Part shown: positions 7,952 to 16,897 of the stretch, one piece after another
Layout: each line of letters opens with the position of its first letter
How positions within the stretch are numbered: the stretch's first letter is position 1
Position numbers and translations under genes: made by a program
Notes under the pieces: generated by a model
What the model saw: only the letters and a program-made list of their open reading frames with translations
What the model was told of the DNA's origin: nothing
The model's database searches: none
Assembly: GCA_023399055.1 (NCBI GenBank)
Contig: JAEWQV010000010.1
Coordinates: forward strand, 868,001-932,000
Reading direction: 5' to 3'
DNA: 64,000 nucleotides
Source: Bacillota bacterium
GTDB taxonomy: Bacteria > Bacillota > Clostridia > Lachnospirales > Lachnospiraceae

Positions 7952-9802
7952 TTAAGCTGCTTCAAATTGGCTGTTATACAACTCTGCGTAGAAGCCACCA
8001 CCTGCCAGTAACTCATTGTGGCTGCCGCTCTCAATGATATCCCCATCCTTCATAACTAGAATAAGATCCGCATTTTTAATGGTAGAAAGACGATGTGCAA
8101 TTACAAAAGAAGTCCTTCCAACGGTTAATTGATCCATCGCTGACTGTACAATTCGTTCCGTACGAGTGTCTACAGAGCTTGTGGCTTCATCCAGAATTAA
8201 CAGTGGAGCATTCTGAATCATTGCTCTTGCTATGGTAATCAACTGCTTCTGTCCCTCTGATAAGCTTGCCTTGTCATTGAGCACGGTATCATATCTCATT
8301 GGCAATGCCTTGATGAAATGATGTAATCCCACTGTCTTGCAGGCTGCTTTTACCTCTTCGTCAGTGACTCCAGGTTTGCTGTAAATGATATTCTCTTTAA
8401 TGGTTCCTTCAAAGAGCCAGGTGTCCTGTAGCACCATACTGAACTGTTCGTGAACATTTTCTCTAGGGATTTTATGAATAGGCACTCCATCAATGAGGAT
8501 TTCTCCTCCATCCAGATCATAGAATCTCATAAGTAAATTAACCATAGTGGTCTTTCCTGCACCGGTAGGACCTACAATTGCTACCTTTTGACCTGTTTTG
8601 ATTTTTGTTGAGAAGTTATGAATAACCGGCTTGTCAGGAGAATATCCGAATTTTACGTTCCTAAATTCCACTTCTCCTTTTACTTGTTGTAGATCTTTGC
8701 TCTTACCAGTTTCATCTTCCAGTTCCTTTTCTTCGAGGAAAGCAAATACTCGCTCACTGGCTGCTGCGGTTCTTTGGAGGTTGTTCATAGCCTGTGCTAT
8801 TTGTGATAGAGGTTGGGTAAATAATCGAATGTAAATCATAAATGCAACGATTACACCAAAGGATATTGTTCCATTCATAGCAAGGGCTGCACCAACCACA
8901 CAAACTGCCACATAGCCAAAGTTACCGATAAAACCCATGAGAGGCATCATCAAACCAGATAAGTACTGGGATTTCCAGCCACTCTTGTACAAATTATTGT
9001 TGATGTTCTCAAATTCCTGCTTTGCTTCTTTGCTGCCATTATATACCTTAACAACATTGTGACCGGAATAAATCTCCTCAATGTGTCCATTGATTCGCCC
9101 TAGTTCCTCTTGTTGTGCTTTAAAGTAATTCTGTGATTTTGCCATAATTACCATCATAAGCACAAATCCTACGATACTGGACCCCACTGCGGTTAATGCC
9201 ATAATCCAATTGTTGTAAAACATCATGATAAGAGCACCGAAAAACATGGTTATAGAAGTTATTAAAGTTGCTATACTTTGATTCAAGGTTTGCCCTATAG
9301 TATCCACATCATTAGTAACACGGCTAAGCACATCACCGTAACTGGTAGAATCAAAATATTTTAGCGGTAATCGATTTACCTTTTGGGAGATATCTGTTCT
9401 CATTCTCTTAGAAATTACTTGCGTTACAGTAGCCATAATATAACTCTGTAGATAATTCAATATAAATGCAGTTGCATAGAAGAACACCAAAACCCATGCT
9501 ATATTTGCTACTGCTGTCATATCTATATCACCAATGACCGGGGTGTTATTTACTAGCGCAGGGAGACCTTTCATTACTTCATTGGTCAATTCTTTCAGTT
9601 TATCCGGTCCTATAATTTGAAGAATGGTTCCTGCCGCCGCTGCAATCAATGCAATTATTATAGGTACTAAGTAGCTTTTACAATATAACAAAAGTTTTGT
9701 CATAGTTACTTTAAAATTCTTAGGTTTCTCACCTGCACCTCCCATGGGACCTCCTCCCATTGGGCCTCTTGCTGTATTTTGTTTTCTATTGGTTTCACTC
9801 AT
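7952..9802 (-). CDS. Multidrug-type ABC exporter subunit (catalytic-site subunit of heterodimer)
   Basis: A 616-residue fused exporter subunit. It has a Gly/Pro/Met-rich N-terminus (ARGPMGGGPMGGAG), six TM helices (~40-340) and an ATPase domain with Walker A GPTGAGKTT, signature LSEGQKQLITIA and a full Walker B plus catalytic Glu, LLILDEATSSVD, and H-loop IAHRLST. Its ATG overlaps the stop of the upstream subunit (ATGA), with GAGGAGGAATTGTTAGC before it. The partner has Asp in place of the catalytic Glu, so this subunit probably supplies the hydrolysing Walker B, as in TM287/288-type exporters. Control by the upstream MarR is likely. Confidence 0.88.
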   Translation of the reverse strand: MSETNRKQNTARGPMGGGPMGGAGEKPKNFKVTMTKLLLYCKSYLVPIIIALIAAAAGTILQIIGPDKLKELTNEVMKGLPALVNNTPVIGDIDMTAVANIAWVLVFFYATAFILNYLQSYIMATVTQVISKRMRTDISQKVNRLPLKYFDSTSYGDVLSRVTNDVDTIGQTLNQSIATLITSITMFFGALIMMFYNNWIMALTAVGSSIVGFVLMMVIMAKSQNYFKAQQEELGRINGHIEEIYSGHNVVKVYNGSKEAKQEFENINNNLYKSGWKSQYLSGLMMPLMGFIGNFGYVAVCVVGAALAMNGTISFGVIVAFMIYIRLFTQPLSQIAQAMNNLQRTAAASERVFAFLEEKELEDETGKSKDLQQVKGEVEFRNVKFGYSPDKPVIHNFSTKIKTGQKVAIVGPTGAGKTTMVNLLMRFYDLDGGEILIDGVPIHKIPRENVHEQFSMVLQDTWLFEGTIKENIIYSKPGVTDEEVKAACKTVGLHHFIKALPMRYDTVLNDKASLSEGQKQLITIARAMIQNAPLLILDEATSSVDTRTERIVQSAMDQLTVGRTSFVIAHRLSTIKNADLILVMKDGDIIESGSHNELLAGGGFYAELYNSQFEAA

Positions 9803-11559
9803 GCTAACAATTCCTCCTCACTTAACTGGGACATGGCTATTTCTCTATAAACATCACAGGTATTTAGTAGTTCCTTATGCGAACCTTTTCCTACTATTCT
9901 TCCTTCATCCAAAACAATAATCTGATCTGCATCCATAATCGTTCCAATTCGTTGTGCAACAATCAGGCTGGTCACTCCTGCGGCTTCCTTTTTAAGTACG
10001 GAACGAAGAACGCGATCTGTCTTATAATCAAGAGCTGAGAAGCTGTCATCAAAGATATAGATTTCAGGTTTACGGCTGATGGCACGGGCAATGGCAAGGC
10101 GCTGTTTCTGACCACCGGACACATTGGTACCACCTTGTGCAATCTCTGCATCATATTGTCCATCCATATTTTCAACAAATTCCGTTCCCTGTGCAATTCT
10201 TATCGCTGTTTTAATATCAGCAATATCTGGTTTTGCTTTACCGTTGTCTCCATACCCAACATTACTACCAACGGTGCCACGGAACATTACCGCCTTTTGA
10301 GGCACATATCCAATTTTATTGTGTAATGCCTCTTGTGCGTATTTTTTTACATCAACACCATCAATAAAAATACTACCTTCCGTGGCATCATAAAATCTCG
10401 GTATCAAATTAATCAGAGTACTCTTACCGCTACCAGTGGAACCGATAAATGCAACGGTTTCCCCCTGCTTTGCCGTAAAGCTAATATCCTGAAGTACATA
10501 ATCCGAACCACCTGGATATTGAAAACTTACTTGATTAAATGTAATCTCGCCTTTCTTACCAGCTATACCTTCCTTTACATTTCCATCCACGATGGTAGGC
10601 TTCGTATCCAATACTTCGTTGATACGTTTTGCAGAAACCGTAGCTCTGGGCAGCATTACAAAAATCATTACTAACATCATAAAGGACATGATTACCTGTA
10701 CGGAATAGGAGGAGAATACCACCATATTGGAGAATAGGGAAAGACGATCCATAGCTGCTGCTCCGTCAATTAAATATGCTCCAATCCAGTAGATAGCCAA
10801 GGACATTCCGCTCATGATGGACGACATTACCGGCATCATAACCGCCATACCACGATTCGTAAATAATTGTGTTGCAGTAAGTTCTTCATTGGCAGCTTCA
10901 AATTTATCTTCCTGATACTCTTCCGCATTGTAGGCACGAATAACGCGTAAGCCCGTAAGATTTTCTCTTGTTACTCGATTCAAATTATCCGTGAGAATTT
11001 GCATCTTCTTAAACTTTGGCATTACAAAAATCATGATAAAAATAATTACTACAATTAGTACACCAACTGCCACCCCAGTAGCAATTGACCATTCAAGTCC
11101 TTTACCAGTAATCTTTGTTATTGCCCACACAGCCATAATAGGTGCTTTAATCATCATTTGAAGCCCAAGAGTGATCAACATTTGCACTTGTGTAATATCA
11201 TTTGTTGAACGGGTAATCAAACTTGCCGTTGAAAAACGATTAATCTCTTCCATGGAAAAAGAATCGACTTTTGAAAACAACTGGCTACGAAGTCTCTGTG
11301 AAAATGAAGCAGCTATTCGTGCTGCAAAGAAACCAACAATCACTGCTGCTACGAGACTGCCAAGTGCACATAGAAGCATCTTTCCGCCAGCCAACCAAAT
11401 ATCTGACATTTCACTGCCCGGAGTCTGTGTTAAGGTTGTAATCTCAGACATATAATCCGGTAGCTTCAAGTCCAACCACACCTGGGAGACAATGAACACC
11501 AGACTCACCAGTGCTTGCAACCATTCAGCTGCCTTTAAACGCTTTAATATTTTAAACAT
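9799..11559 (-). CDS. Multidrug-type ABC exporter subunit (degenerate-site subunit)
   Basis: A 586-residue fused TM/ATPase subunit. TM region to ~310; Walker A GSTGSGKST, signature VSGGQKQRLAIA, Walker B EIYIFDDSFSALD. The residue after the Walker B Asp is Asp rather than Glu, the hallmark of the non-hydrolysing site in heterodimeric exporters. The switch region reads VAQRIGT, lacking the usual His. I start at ATG 11559 (MFKILKRL), which follows AAAAGGAGAGTACAGTAT. The longer frame to 11589 would bury this ribosome site. Middle gene of a marR-ABC-ABC operon; drug or lipid export is inferred. Confidence 0.87.
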   Translation of the reverse strand: MFKILKRLKAAEWLQALVSLVFIVSQVWLDLKLPDYMSEITTLTQTPGSEMSDIWLAGGKMLLCALGSLVAAVIVGFFAARIAASFSQRLRSQLFSKVDSFSMEEINRFSTASLITRSTNDITQVQMLITLGLQMMIKAPIMAVWAITKITGKGLEWSIATGVAVGVLIVVIIFIMIFVMPKFKKMQILTDNLNRVTRENLTGLRVIRAYNAEEYQEDKFEAANEELTATQLFTNRGMAVMMPVMSSIMSGMSLAIYWIGAYLIDGAAAMDRLSLFSNMVVFSSYSVQVIMSFMMLVMIFVMLPRATVSAKRINEVLDTKPTIVDGNVKEGIAGKKGEITFNQVSFQYPGGSDYVLQDISFTAKQGETVAFIGSTGSGKSTLINLIPRFYDATEGSIFIDGVDVKKYAQEALHNKIGYVPQKAVMFRGTVGSNVGYGDNGKAKPDIADIKTAIRIAQGTEFVENMDGQYDAEIAQGGTNVSGGQKQRLAIARAISRKPEIYIFDDSFSALDYKTDRVLRSVLKKEAAGVTSLIVAQRIGTIMDADQIIVLDEGRIVGKGSHKELLNTCDVYREIAMSQLSEEELLA

Positions 11560-11593
11560 ATACTGTACTCTCCTTTTTTCTAAATCCATTATT

Positions 11594-11640
11594 ATCTAAC
11601 TCTATTATTATTTAACCCCGAATATATCTAACACTATTAG
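11594..11640 (-). promoter_or_regulatory. Two candidate MarR operator motifs before the exporter genes
   Basis: ATCTAACTCTATTAT (11594-11608) and ATCTAACACTATTAG (11626-11640) lie in the gap between marR and the first exporter gene. A third copy precedes marR. The common core is ATCTAAC(T/A)C..TTA. Matching copies at both transcription entry points suggest an autoregulated operator; this is inference. Confidence 0.45.
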
Positions 11641-11656
11641 TTATTGGCTTTAATTT

Positions 11657-11683
11657 ATGCAGTCACCAATTCTGCGACTGCAT
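11657..11683. other. Hairpin in the marR-exporter gap
   Basis: ATGCAGTC (11657-11664) pairs with GACTGCAT (11676-11683). On the minus strand it comes right after the marR stop. There is no U tract, so it is more likely an mRNA processing or attenuation structure than a full terminator. Confidence 0.5.
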
Positions 11684-11684
11684 G

Positions 11685-12113
11685 TTAAGAGAAATGGTCC
11701 GGGCTTCTCTCTGCCAACCTCTTCATGATACGAACATACTCCTTTGCATCTTCCTCACCAAGATAACTGAGCATATTTATCGTGATTTTCATAATCATCT
11801 TAAAATGATCCTCAATAAGTTCCTTCCCAGAAGGTGTCATCTCCACCAAAATTCTTCTGCGATCGTTTACATCAATCTTACGAGTAATCATCCCCTTCTT
11901 CTCTAAACTGTTAAGGGTTGCTGCAACTCGTGCAGTGCTGATTCCAACCTCATTGCTGATCTCGCTGGGTATCGCGTTATCTTCATGCTGAGAAATGTAT
12001 AGAAGTACAAAGATCTCACCATGCATGGAATCATTAATCGGTTTATGCATATTGTGCTTTCGCATCTGACCCATAATCCCCATAAATTCCTGAGCCAAAT
12101 TTGTATAATCCAT
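11685..12113 (-). CDS. MarR-family transcriptional regulator
   Basis: A 142-residue winged-helix regulator: HTH region PSEISNEVGISTARVAATLNSLEKKGMI, wing KIDVNDRRRILVEMTPSG, and helical dimer ends. It starts at ATG after AAGGTGAAAGA. It heads a marR-ABC-ABC unit, the usual arrangement in which the repressor is released by the exporter substrate. The candidate operator motif sits 38 bases before its start and recurs twice ahead of the exporter genes. The inducer is not known. Confidence 0.9.
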   Translation of the reverse strand: MDYTNLAQEFMGIMGQMRKHNMHKPINDSMHGEIFVLLYISQHEDNAIPSEISNEVGISTARVAATLNSLEKKGMITRKIDVNDRRRILVEMTPSGKELIEDHFKMIMKITINMLSYLGEEDAKEYVRIMKRLAERSPDHFS

Positions 12114-12150
12114 TCTTTCACCTTCTTGCTTTCATAATTCCATATTAATT

Positions 12151-12165
12151 ATCTAACACCGTTAA
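12151..12165 (-). promoter_or_regulatory. Candidate MarR operator before marR
   Basis: ATCTAACACCGTTAA contains the imperfect palindrome TAAC-acc-GTTA and shares ATCTAACAC..TTA with the two sites at 11594-11640. A repressor site overlapping the marR promoter is inferred. Confidence 0.45.
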
Positions 12166-12291
12166 TAATATTCTCTGTTAGTAATTTTGTCAAGAACATA
12201 ATTTAAACTAAATAAACGATTTTATTATAAAGCAAGCTAACCGGAACAGATTTACAGCTCAAACAGTTTATTTATTAATTTGTAAATTGTT

Positions 12292-12402
12292 ATGCTATTT
12301 GCTATTTACCATTTGTTATTTGACATTTGTTATTTGTTATTTTATTTGCTATTTGCTATTTGTTATTTGTTATTTGTTATTTGTTATTTGTTATTTGACA
12401 TT
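12292..12402. repeat. Degenerate tandem heptamer array (TTTGTTA type)
   Basis: About 110 bases built from 7-base units TTTGTTA, TTTGCTA and TTTGACA, with six nearly uninterrupted TTTGTTA units around 12360-12395. It ends exactly at the stop codon of the next minus-strand gene, so it forms its 3' untranslated end. No hairpin is evident; slippage variation is likely. Confidence 0.8.
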
Positions 12403-13167
12403 TTAATCAGAATCTGAACTATTTACAAGCGTTTCTAGATTTTCACAAAAGTTTTTTAAATCCTCATCACCAGCTTTTGCTTTCTCATATCTTTCATTTG
12501 TCAAATTAATCAAATCCAGAACATCCTCATCCTTATTTCGAGCCTCGTAATAAGCCTTCGTTTCTTTATCCTTTATCGTTCCGAGATTAATCTTAAAATC
12601 ACCTTTTGAGTCACTAATCACATAGAGTTTTGATAGGCAGGGAACTGGGGTTTTTATGTTGATAATTTCAATCTCATAATATGCATATACGATATAAGTT
12701 CCATCTATAAAACCTCTTTTCGTATAAACCTCAATGTTAACATAATCATCAAAATATTCAGATATTTGCTTTAGCTCATTCATCGAATTAACTGCAGCTG
12801 GATCACTGACTAGTGTTTGAAGAGTATCTAAATCGTAATTTTTCATAGCCATATAATAATTTTCTATAAGTTTAGTAATTCTGGGATGGCTATCTTTTTC
12901 AAGATTATACACCGGCAATGGAGTAGGTGTCGCCGTAGCACTAGGTGCTAAAGTCACATCTTGTGGAGTTATAACCACTTGCAGGTCATCTTTTGAGTTC
13001 TTATATTTAAGTTCATTGGTCTCCACAGACATTACTGACAGTTCTGTTCTTCTACTATTATTCCCTTTCGAAGTTAAACTACTATCGCCAAGTGATATAA
13101 CAAGTAACCCCATCCCCCTTGTACATAGTATTGATAACAAAATAGCCTTTTTATATTTGAGCTTCAT
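12403..13167 (-). CDS. Membrane-anchored protein with Thr/Pro linker and NTF2-like C-terminal region
   Basis: A 254-residue protein of unknown function. A short basic N-terminus precedes a hydrophobic stretch (AILLSILCTRGMGLLVISLG), compatible with a signal or anchor. A low-complexity region then includes SATATPTPLP, followed by a ~150-residue domain (ITKLIENYYMAMKNYDLDTL...) resembling NTF2-like folds in clostridial surface proteins. I start at ATG 13167 after GAGGTGACTACG; the longer frame begins with the GTG inside that site. Monocistronic. The cell-surface location is inferred from the anchor and linker. Confidence 0.5.
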   Translation of the reverse strand: MKLKYKKAILLSILCTRGMGLLVISLGDSSLTSKGNNSRRTELSVMSVETNELKYKNSKDDLQVVITPQDVTLAPSATATPTPLPVYNLEKDSHPRITKLIENYYMAMKNYDLDTLQTLVSDPAAVNSMNELKQISEYFDDYVNIEVYTKRGFIDGTYIVYAYYEIEIINIKTPVPCLSKLYVISDSKGDFKINLGTIKDKETKAYYEARNKDEDVLDLINLTNERYEKAKAGDEDLKNFCENLETLVNSSDSD

Positions 13168-13459
13168 CGTAGTCACCTCGAATTATAATAACTAGGTTAT
13201 TATAGCATCACCCATTTATTTACATTATTTGTTATCTCTATTATACCAAAGGGAAAGCAAAAATCAATAGCCGATTTAATTATTTCGTAATAATTTTAAT
13301 ATTAATGTAACATATTACAATGAGCTATACTCTTTTGCTTCAATCCAAGAGTAACTACTGACATAATACCAAGTGCACCAATCTGCAATAAAAGGAGAAT
13401 TACTATTTTACCGCACCGTCTAACTATTACGGTTTTGCCTTAGGAAAACCTCCACCACC
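13168..13459. other. Intergenic region, promoter of the anchored protein
   Basis: AT-rich, with no supported gene. A minus-strand frame of 45 codons (13302-13439) encodes a hydrophobic stretch but has no credible start or ribosome site. The promoter of the 12403-13167 gene should lie near 13180-13300. Confidence 0.4.
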
Positions 13460-13491
13460 GAAAATGGCAGCCCTTGCGGACTGCCGTTTTC
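13460..13491 (-). terminator. Terminator of the GH88/GH154-like operon
   Basis: GAAAATGGCAG pairs with CTGCCGTTTTC across a 10-base loop, 28 bases after the minus-strand stop at 13520. Confidence 0.7.
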
Positions 13492-13519
13492 ATATATTCT
13501 ATAGCAAGTAATCTTATTA

Positions 13520-15574
13520 TTAGACCTGTAGATTACCTTCGATACCCTCAAATTCTATGACCTTATAATATCCATCCTTCATATTAATTCTAATCGGCCC
13601 ATACCCACCGCATTTCTCAAGGTCTGAATACTCAATATTTTCAATAGGGAAAATATCTTCCTCCTTAAAATCCTCCAGACTCTCCTTTGTAATTATTTGA
13701 GAGACCATAACAAAGGGTTCATAGCCATACTGTATTTCTCTATTTAGCTTTGAATAGATTATGATGGATTTTTCGGAATCCGGATTGGTTCCTCTGCTGT
13801 CTTGGACGGCTAGTTCATCCCATCCATCGTATATGGTCATAGCCAGCTGTTTCGCCTTCCCTGTAAAATCATGTCCTTTTAGAATAATAGCTTTGGCATT
13901 TTTCTTTTTTATTTTTATTATCTCTGTCCCATTATCCGGGAAGCCATAAGCACCAAGTGTTAACGAAATCGGTCTTCGATACAGTCTCACCTTATCCACT
14001 CTAATAATCCCATATGGAACTGTGAAATCCGCCAAATTTAACGCCTGCTTCCAGTGGCATTCTCCAGCCAAATCATATTGAAAGAACTGTCTTCGATACA
14101 GAACCCCCTCTTTTTCTCCGTGCCAGAAGGTTACATTACACTTTTCATAGTTACCGGAAGTCAAATCCTTCAGAACATATTGCTGTGATTCTACCTCTTC
14201 AGAAGGTGCTGCTTCCCAGGGATACTTGCTGTTGAAGCAAAGCTTTGAATAATTCCACATACCATGCAGATCCCCAATATTTTTAACCACCTTACCCGTA
14301 CGAAGAATCGTCTCACCGTTTGCCTCGTGATTAGAAAAGCAAAGTGCAGGATTGTTTAAGGTTGTTACCTTTACTTCCTTTGCGCCAAGCTTTTCCCAGC
14401 TTCCATTGTTCTCGGTCGCCGTCCAGAAGGGATGGTTCTCCGGCAAGTGCAAACAAAGAAATGCTTTTCCTAACCAGAAAGGAGATTCTGCGCAGGAATA
14501 CCCTTGTACCAATGGCGTAAATTGTCCATAAAATCCCAACGTTGGTACCCCTTTATACAGGAAGTCCTCTCTGGATAAAAACTGTAGCAAGGACCCGGAA
14601 GAGATCCTTCTCGACAGCCCCGGGTCTGCAGCCGTGTTCCGCAACATAAAGTTACCATCAAAGGAACTGGTCGCTGCATTTCGATAAATATTGCTTCTTC
14701 CCCACATCATCGTAAACCCATCTTTATCAAAAAAATCTGCGTAGGTTTCCATTAATCGATTTGAATTTTCTTCAAACTTTTGTGCAATATAAGGTTCGTT
14801 TTCATAACCATACCACCTGTTCCAAAGAGAAGCATAGACATTAAATGCCCAACAGGAATAATAGTCAAAGGAATGACCATCCCGATACCAGCCATCTCCA
14901 GCATAATAATTCAAAATTGTCTGGGCATGATCCCTCATTATATTCCGATCAATCGGATACCCTTCCTGTTGAAGAAAGGCCAAATCCAGCATATTGAATA
15001 AACGCCAGTTCTGAGGTACTGTATTGCCATGAGCAAATCCAGATAAAAATTCAGCAATAATATCTTTCTCTGCTTTTGTATAGGTATCCCAGATTTCTTC
15101 TTTACAGTTTTGCAGACAGACTACCAGGGCACAGGTTTCTACTGTCTGCTGAAAAGCACGGAACGGGTCCTCGTTTCCTGCCCATAATTTGAGTTCCTCG
15201 TAACTTCCGACACTATTAGGATCTCCTTTTGTGCAAGCCCTTAAAACCTGTGACTTATAGTAATCTCTTATTTTATAATTACAGATAGTAAGGTCAGGAT
15301 TAATATGAATCAATGGTGCTGCTATAAAAAATGATCTTGCCAGTCCTTCAAAGATTTCTGCCCTTATCTGTGCTTGTGAACTATCTTCCCTAGGGTAGGA
15401 AATTATTAACTCCTTCCTGGGCATCACGACAGGGTCATCCATAGATTTAATATGTTGAAAAATACCTGATAACAGATACTCCCCGGCTTCTATCCAGCTT
15501 TCTCTGGTTAAGCCAGTATAGGGACTTAATGTAAAGTCCACCGTTTTAGGTTGAAACACCATTTCCTCTACCAT
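13520..15574 (-). CDS. DUF2264 family protein (GH154-like, probable uronidase)
   Basis: A 684-residue cytoplasmic protein matching DUF2264, a family that includes CAZy GH154 beta-glucuronidases. The N-terminal ~400 residues look like an (alpha/alpha)6 barrel: repeated WNRWYGYENEP, YAGDGWYRDGHSFDYYS and MWGRSNIYRNAA segments rich in Trp, Tyr and Asp. The C-terminal part is beta-rich (VRLYRRPISLTLGAYGFPDNG). No signal peptide. It follows the GH88 gene by 15 bases in one operon opposite an AraC regulator, so it probably acts on imported uronic-acid oligosaccharides. The start is uncertain: GAGAGG abuts this ATG, and nearby ATG/GTG codons 4-5 residues later are alternatives. Confidence 0.7.
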   Translation of the reverse strand: MVEEMVFQPKTVDFTLSPYTGLTRESWIEAGEYLLSGIFQHIKSMDDPVVMPRKELIISYPREDSSQAQIRAEIFEGLARSFFIAAPLIHINPDLTICNYKIRDYYKSQVLRACTKGDPNSVGSYEELKLWAGNEDPFRAFQQTVETCALVVCLQNCKEEIWDTYTKAEKDIIAEFLSGFAHGNTVPQNWRLFNMLDLAFLQQEGYPIDRNIMRDHAQTILNYYAGDGWYRDGHSFDYYSCWAFNVYASLWNRWYGYENEPYIAQKFEENSNRLMETYADFFDKDGFTMMWGRSNIYRNAATSSFDGNFMLRNTAADPGLSRRISSGSLLQFLSREDFLYKGVPTLGFYGQFTPLVQGYSCAESPFWLGKAFLCLHLPENHPFWTATENNGSWEKLGAKEVKVTTLNNPALCFSNHEANGETILRTGKVVKNIGDLHGMWNYSKLCFNSKYPWEAAPSEEVESQQYVLKDLTSGNYEKCNVTFWHGEKEGVLYRRQFFQYDLAGECHWKQALNLADFTVPYGIIRVDKVRLYRRPISLTLGAYGFPDNGTEIIKIKKKNAKAIILKGHDFTGKAKQLAMTIYDGWDELAVQDSRGTNPDSEKSIIIYSKLNREIQYGYEPFVMVSQIITKESLEDFKEEDIFPIENIEYSDLEKCGGYGPIRINMKDGYYKVIEFEGIEGNLQV

Positions 15575-15589
15575 CCTCTCTTATCCATC

Positions 15590-16720
15590 TTACCAAATAA
15601 ACAGTTCCTGCTTCGTAAGCTTCCATATTGCTTCGACAAAGAAATAATCCCCGTAGATAAGTGCAAACTCATGATTTTTGTCATGATAGGCTGCTGTACA
15701 TTTTTCTAATATATTATCTGTATTTACCTCCCAGTTACATCTGCAATTCTCCAAGGCCTTTAGTAATTTCATGGCATTATTCCAGTAAATATGCTTCTCC
15801 TGCTCTGCAACGTATTTTTCGATTTCTAACATACCGCAGGCTGCAATTGCTGCTGCCGAAGAATCTTCAATTAGTGGAGCTGTGGGCTGCCTGAAATCCA
15901 CAGGAATCAAACCATTCTCCGGTATATTGGCAATGAAATAATTTGCGATCCTTTTCGCAGCATTAAGGTACTTTTCATTCTGCGTATGAGTATAGCTTAA
16001 CACAAAGCCATACAAAGCCCAGGCTTGGCCTCTTGTCCAGGAGGAACCCTCTTCATAGCCCTGTCCTCCAAAGGTCTTTACCATCTCACCAGTTAAAGGG
16101 TTAAATTCAATAATATGATTTACCGAGCCATCACCACGAATAAAATACTTCTCTGCTGTATCCGCATGCATGGTTGCAATCTGAAGGTATCTGGGATCCT
16201 TCGTCTCTTCATAAGCCCAGTAAAGCAGTGGGAGATTCATCATACAGTCGATAATTGCCCAGCCTGCAAGTTTACCGGACCCATCATCGTTCCAGGCACG
16301 AAGGAACCGTCCAGCCGGATTAAAGCGACCTGCCAAATCATTCGCTGCCAATAAACCTCGATTGCGAGATTCCTGGCTTCCGGTAAGACGATAGTGAGCG
16401 ATGGCGGTAGTAAGCCATTTAAACCCACTGTCATGGTCCATTCCCATATAATTCATCAAATTCTTATCCAGCTTAACCTCATTATCCAGGGCAATTTCCC
16501 GATACTTATCTATTTTTGTAGCATGATATAACTGCCACATTAAACCTCCCCAGAACCCATTGGTCCACCAACAGATATTGTCAACGGACATATCATTATA
16601 GAAACCTTCCACTGTAGTGTATGGTATTTTGTCCCGGTTCCTATCTGCCACTATGCTAACCTTTTCCCTTATTTTTTTAGAAACCTCTTCTGCCCATTTA
16701 ATATCTTTTAATTTATCCAT
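15590..16720 (-). CDS. GH88 unsaturated glucuronyl/galacturonyl hydrolase
   Basis: A 376-residue (alpha/alpha)6-barrel enzyme that hydrates and removes the 4,5-unsaturated uronic acid left by polysaccharide lyases. Family landmarks are GMDHDSGFKW near residue 95 (first catalytic Asp), GWAIIDCMMNLPLLYWA near 155 (second Asp), GSSWTRGQAWALYG near 225 and DSSAAAIAACG near 290. No signal peptide, so it acts on imported oligosaccharides. ATG follows GGAGGGAAGGTA. First gene of a two-gene operon with the DUF2264 protein; a divergent AraC gene 177 bases away is the probable regulator. Confidence 0.85.
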   Translation of the reverse strand: MDKLKDIKWAEEVSKKIREKVSIVADRNRDKIPYTTVEGFYNDMSVDNICWWTNGFWGGLMWQLYHATKIDKYREIALDNEVKLDKNLMNYMGMDHDSGFKWLTTAIAHYRLTGSQESRNRGLLAANDLAGRFNPAGRFLRAWNDDGSGKLAGWAIIDCMMNLPLLYWAYEETKDPRYLQIATMHADTAEKYFIRGDGSVNHIIEFNPLTGEMVKTFGGQGYEEGSSWTRGQAWALYGFVLSYTHTQNEKYLNAAKRIANYFIANIPENGLIPVDFRQPTAPLIEDSSAAAIAACGMLEIEKYVAEQEKHIYWNNAMKLLKALENCRCNWEVNTDNILEKCTAAYHDKNHEFALIYGDYFFVEAIWKLTKQELFIW

Positions 16721-16897
16721 TACCTTCCCTCCAAACTAAAAACCATTTCATTATAAACTTATGAAGTATCCATACTTTACATATATTCTAATACTCATTT
16801 AACGCTTAAAACCATTATAAGTAATTGAATTACCTAAGTTAATAACTTATAATGTTATATACTAACCTATTCTGCTATATCAATAATGGAGGTTCTA

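Noticed and set aside
10333..10674. Plus-strand 113-codon open frame
   Set aside because: Antisense of an ABC exporter ATPase domain; no supporting motif or ribosome site.
12292..12402. Possible CRISPR-like array
   Set aside because: Units are 7 bases, contiguous, with no spacers; a simple tandem repeat.
13302..13439. Minus-strand hydrophobic 45-codon frame
   Set aside because: Looks like a membrane segment, but has no start, ribosome site or recognisable family; AT-rich DNA often gives such frames.
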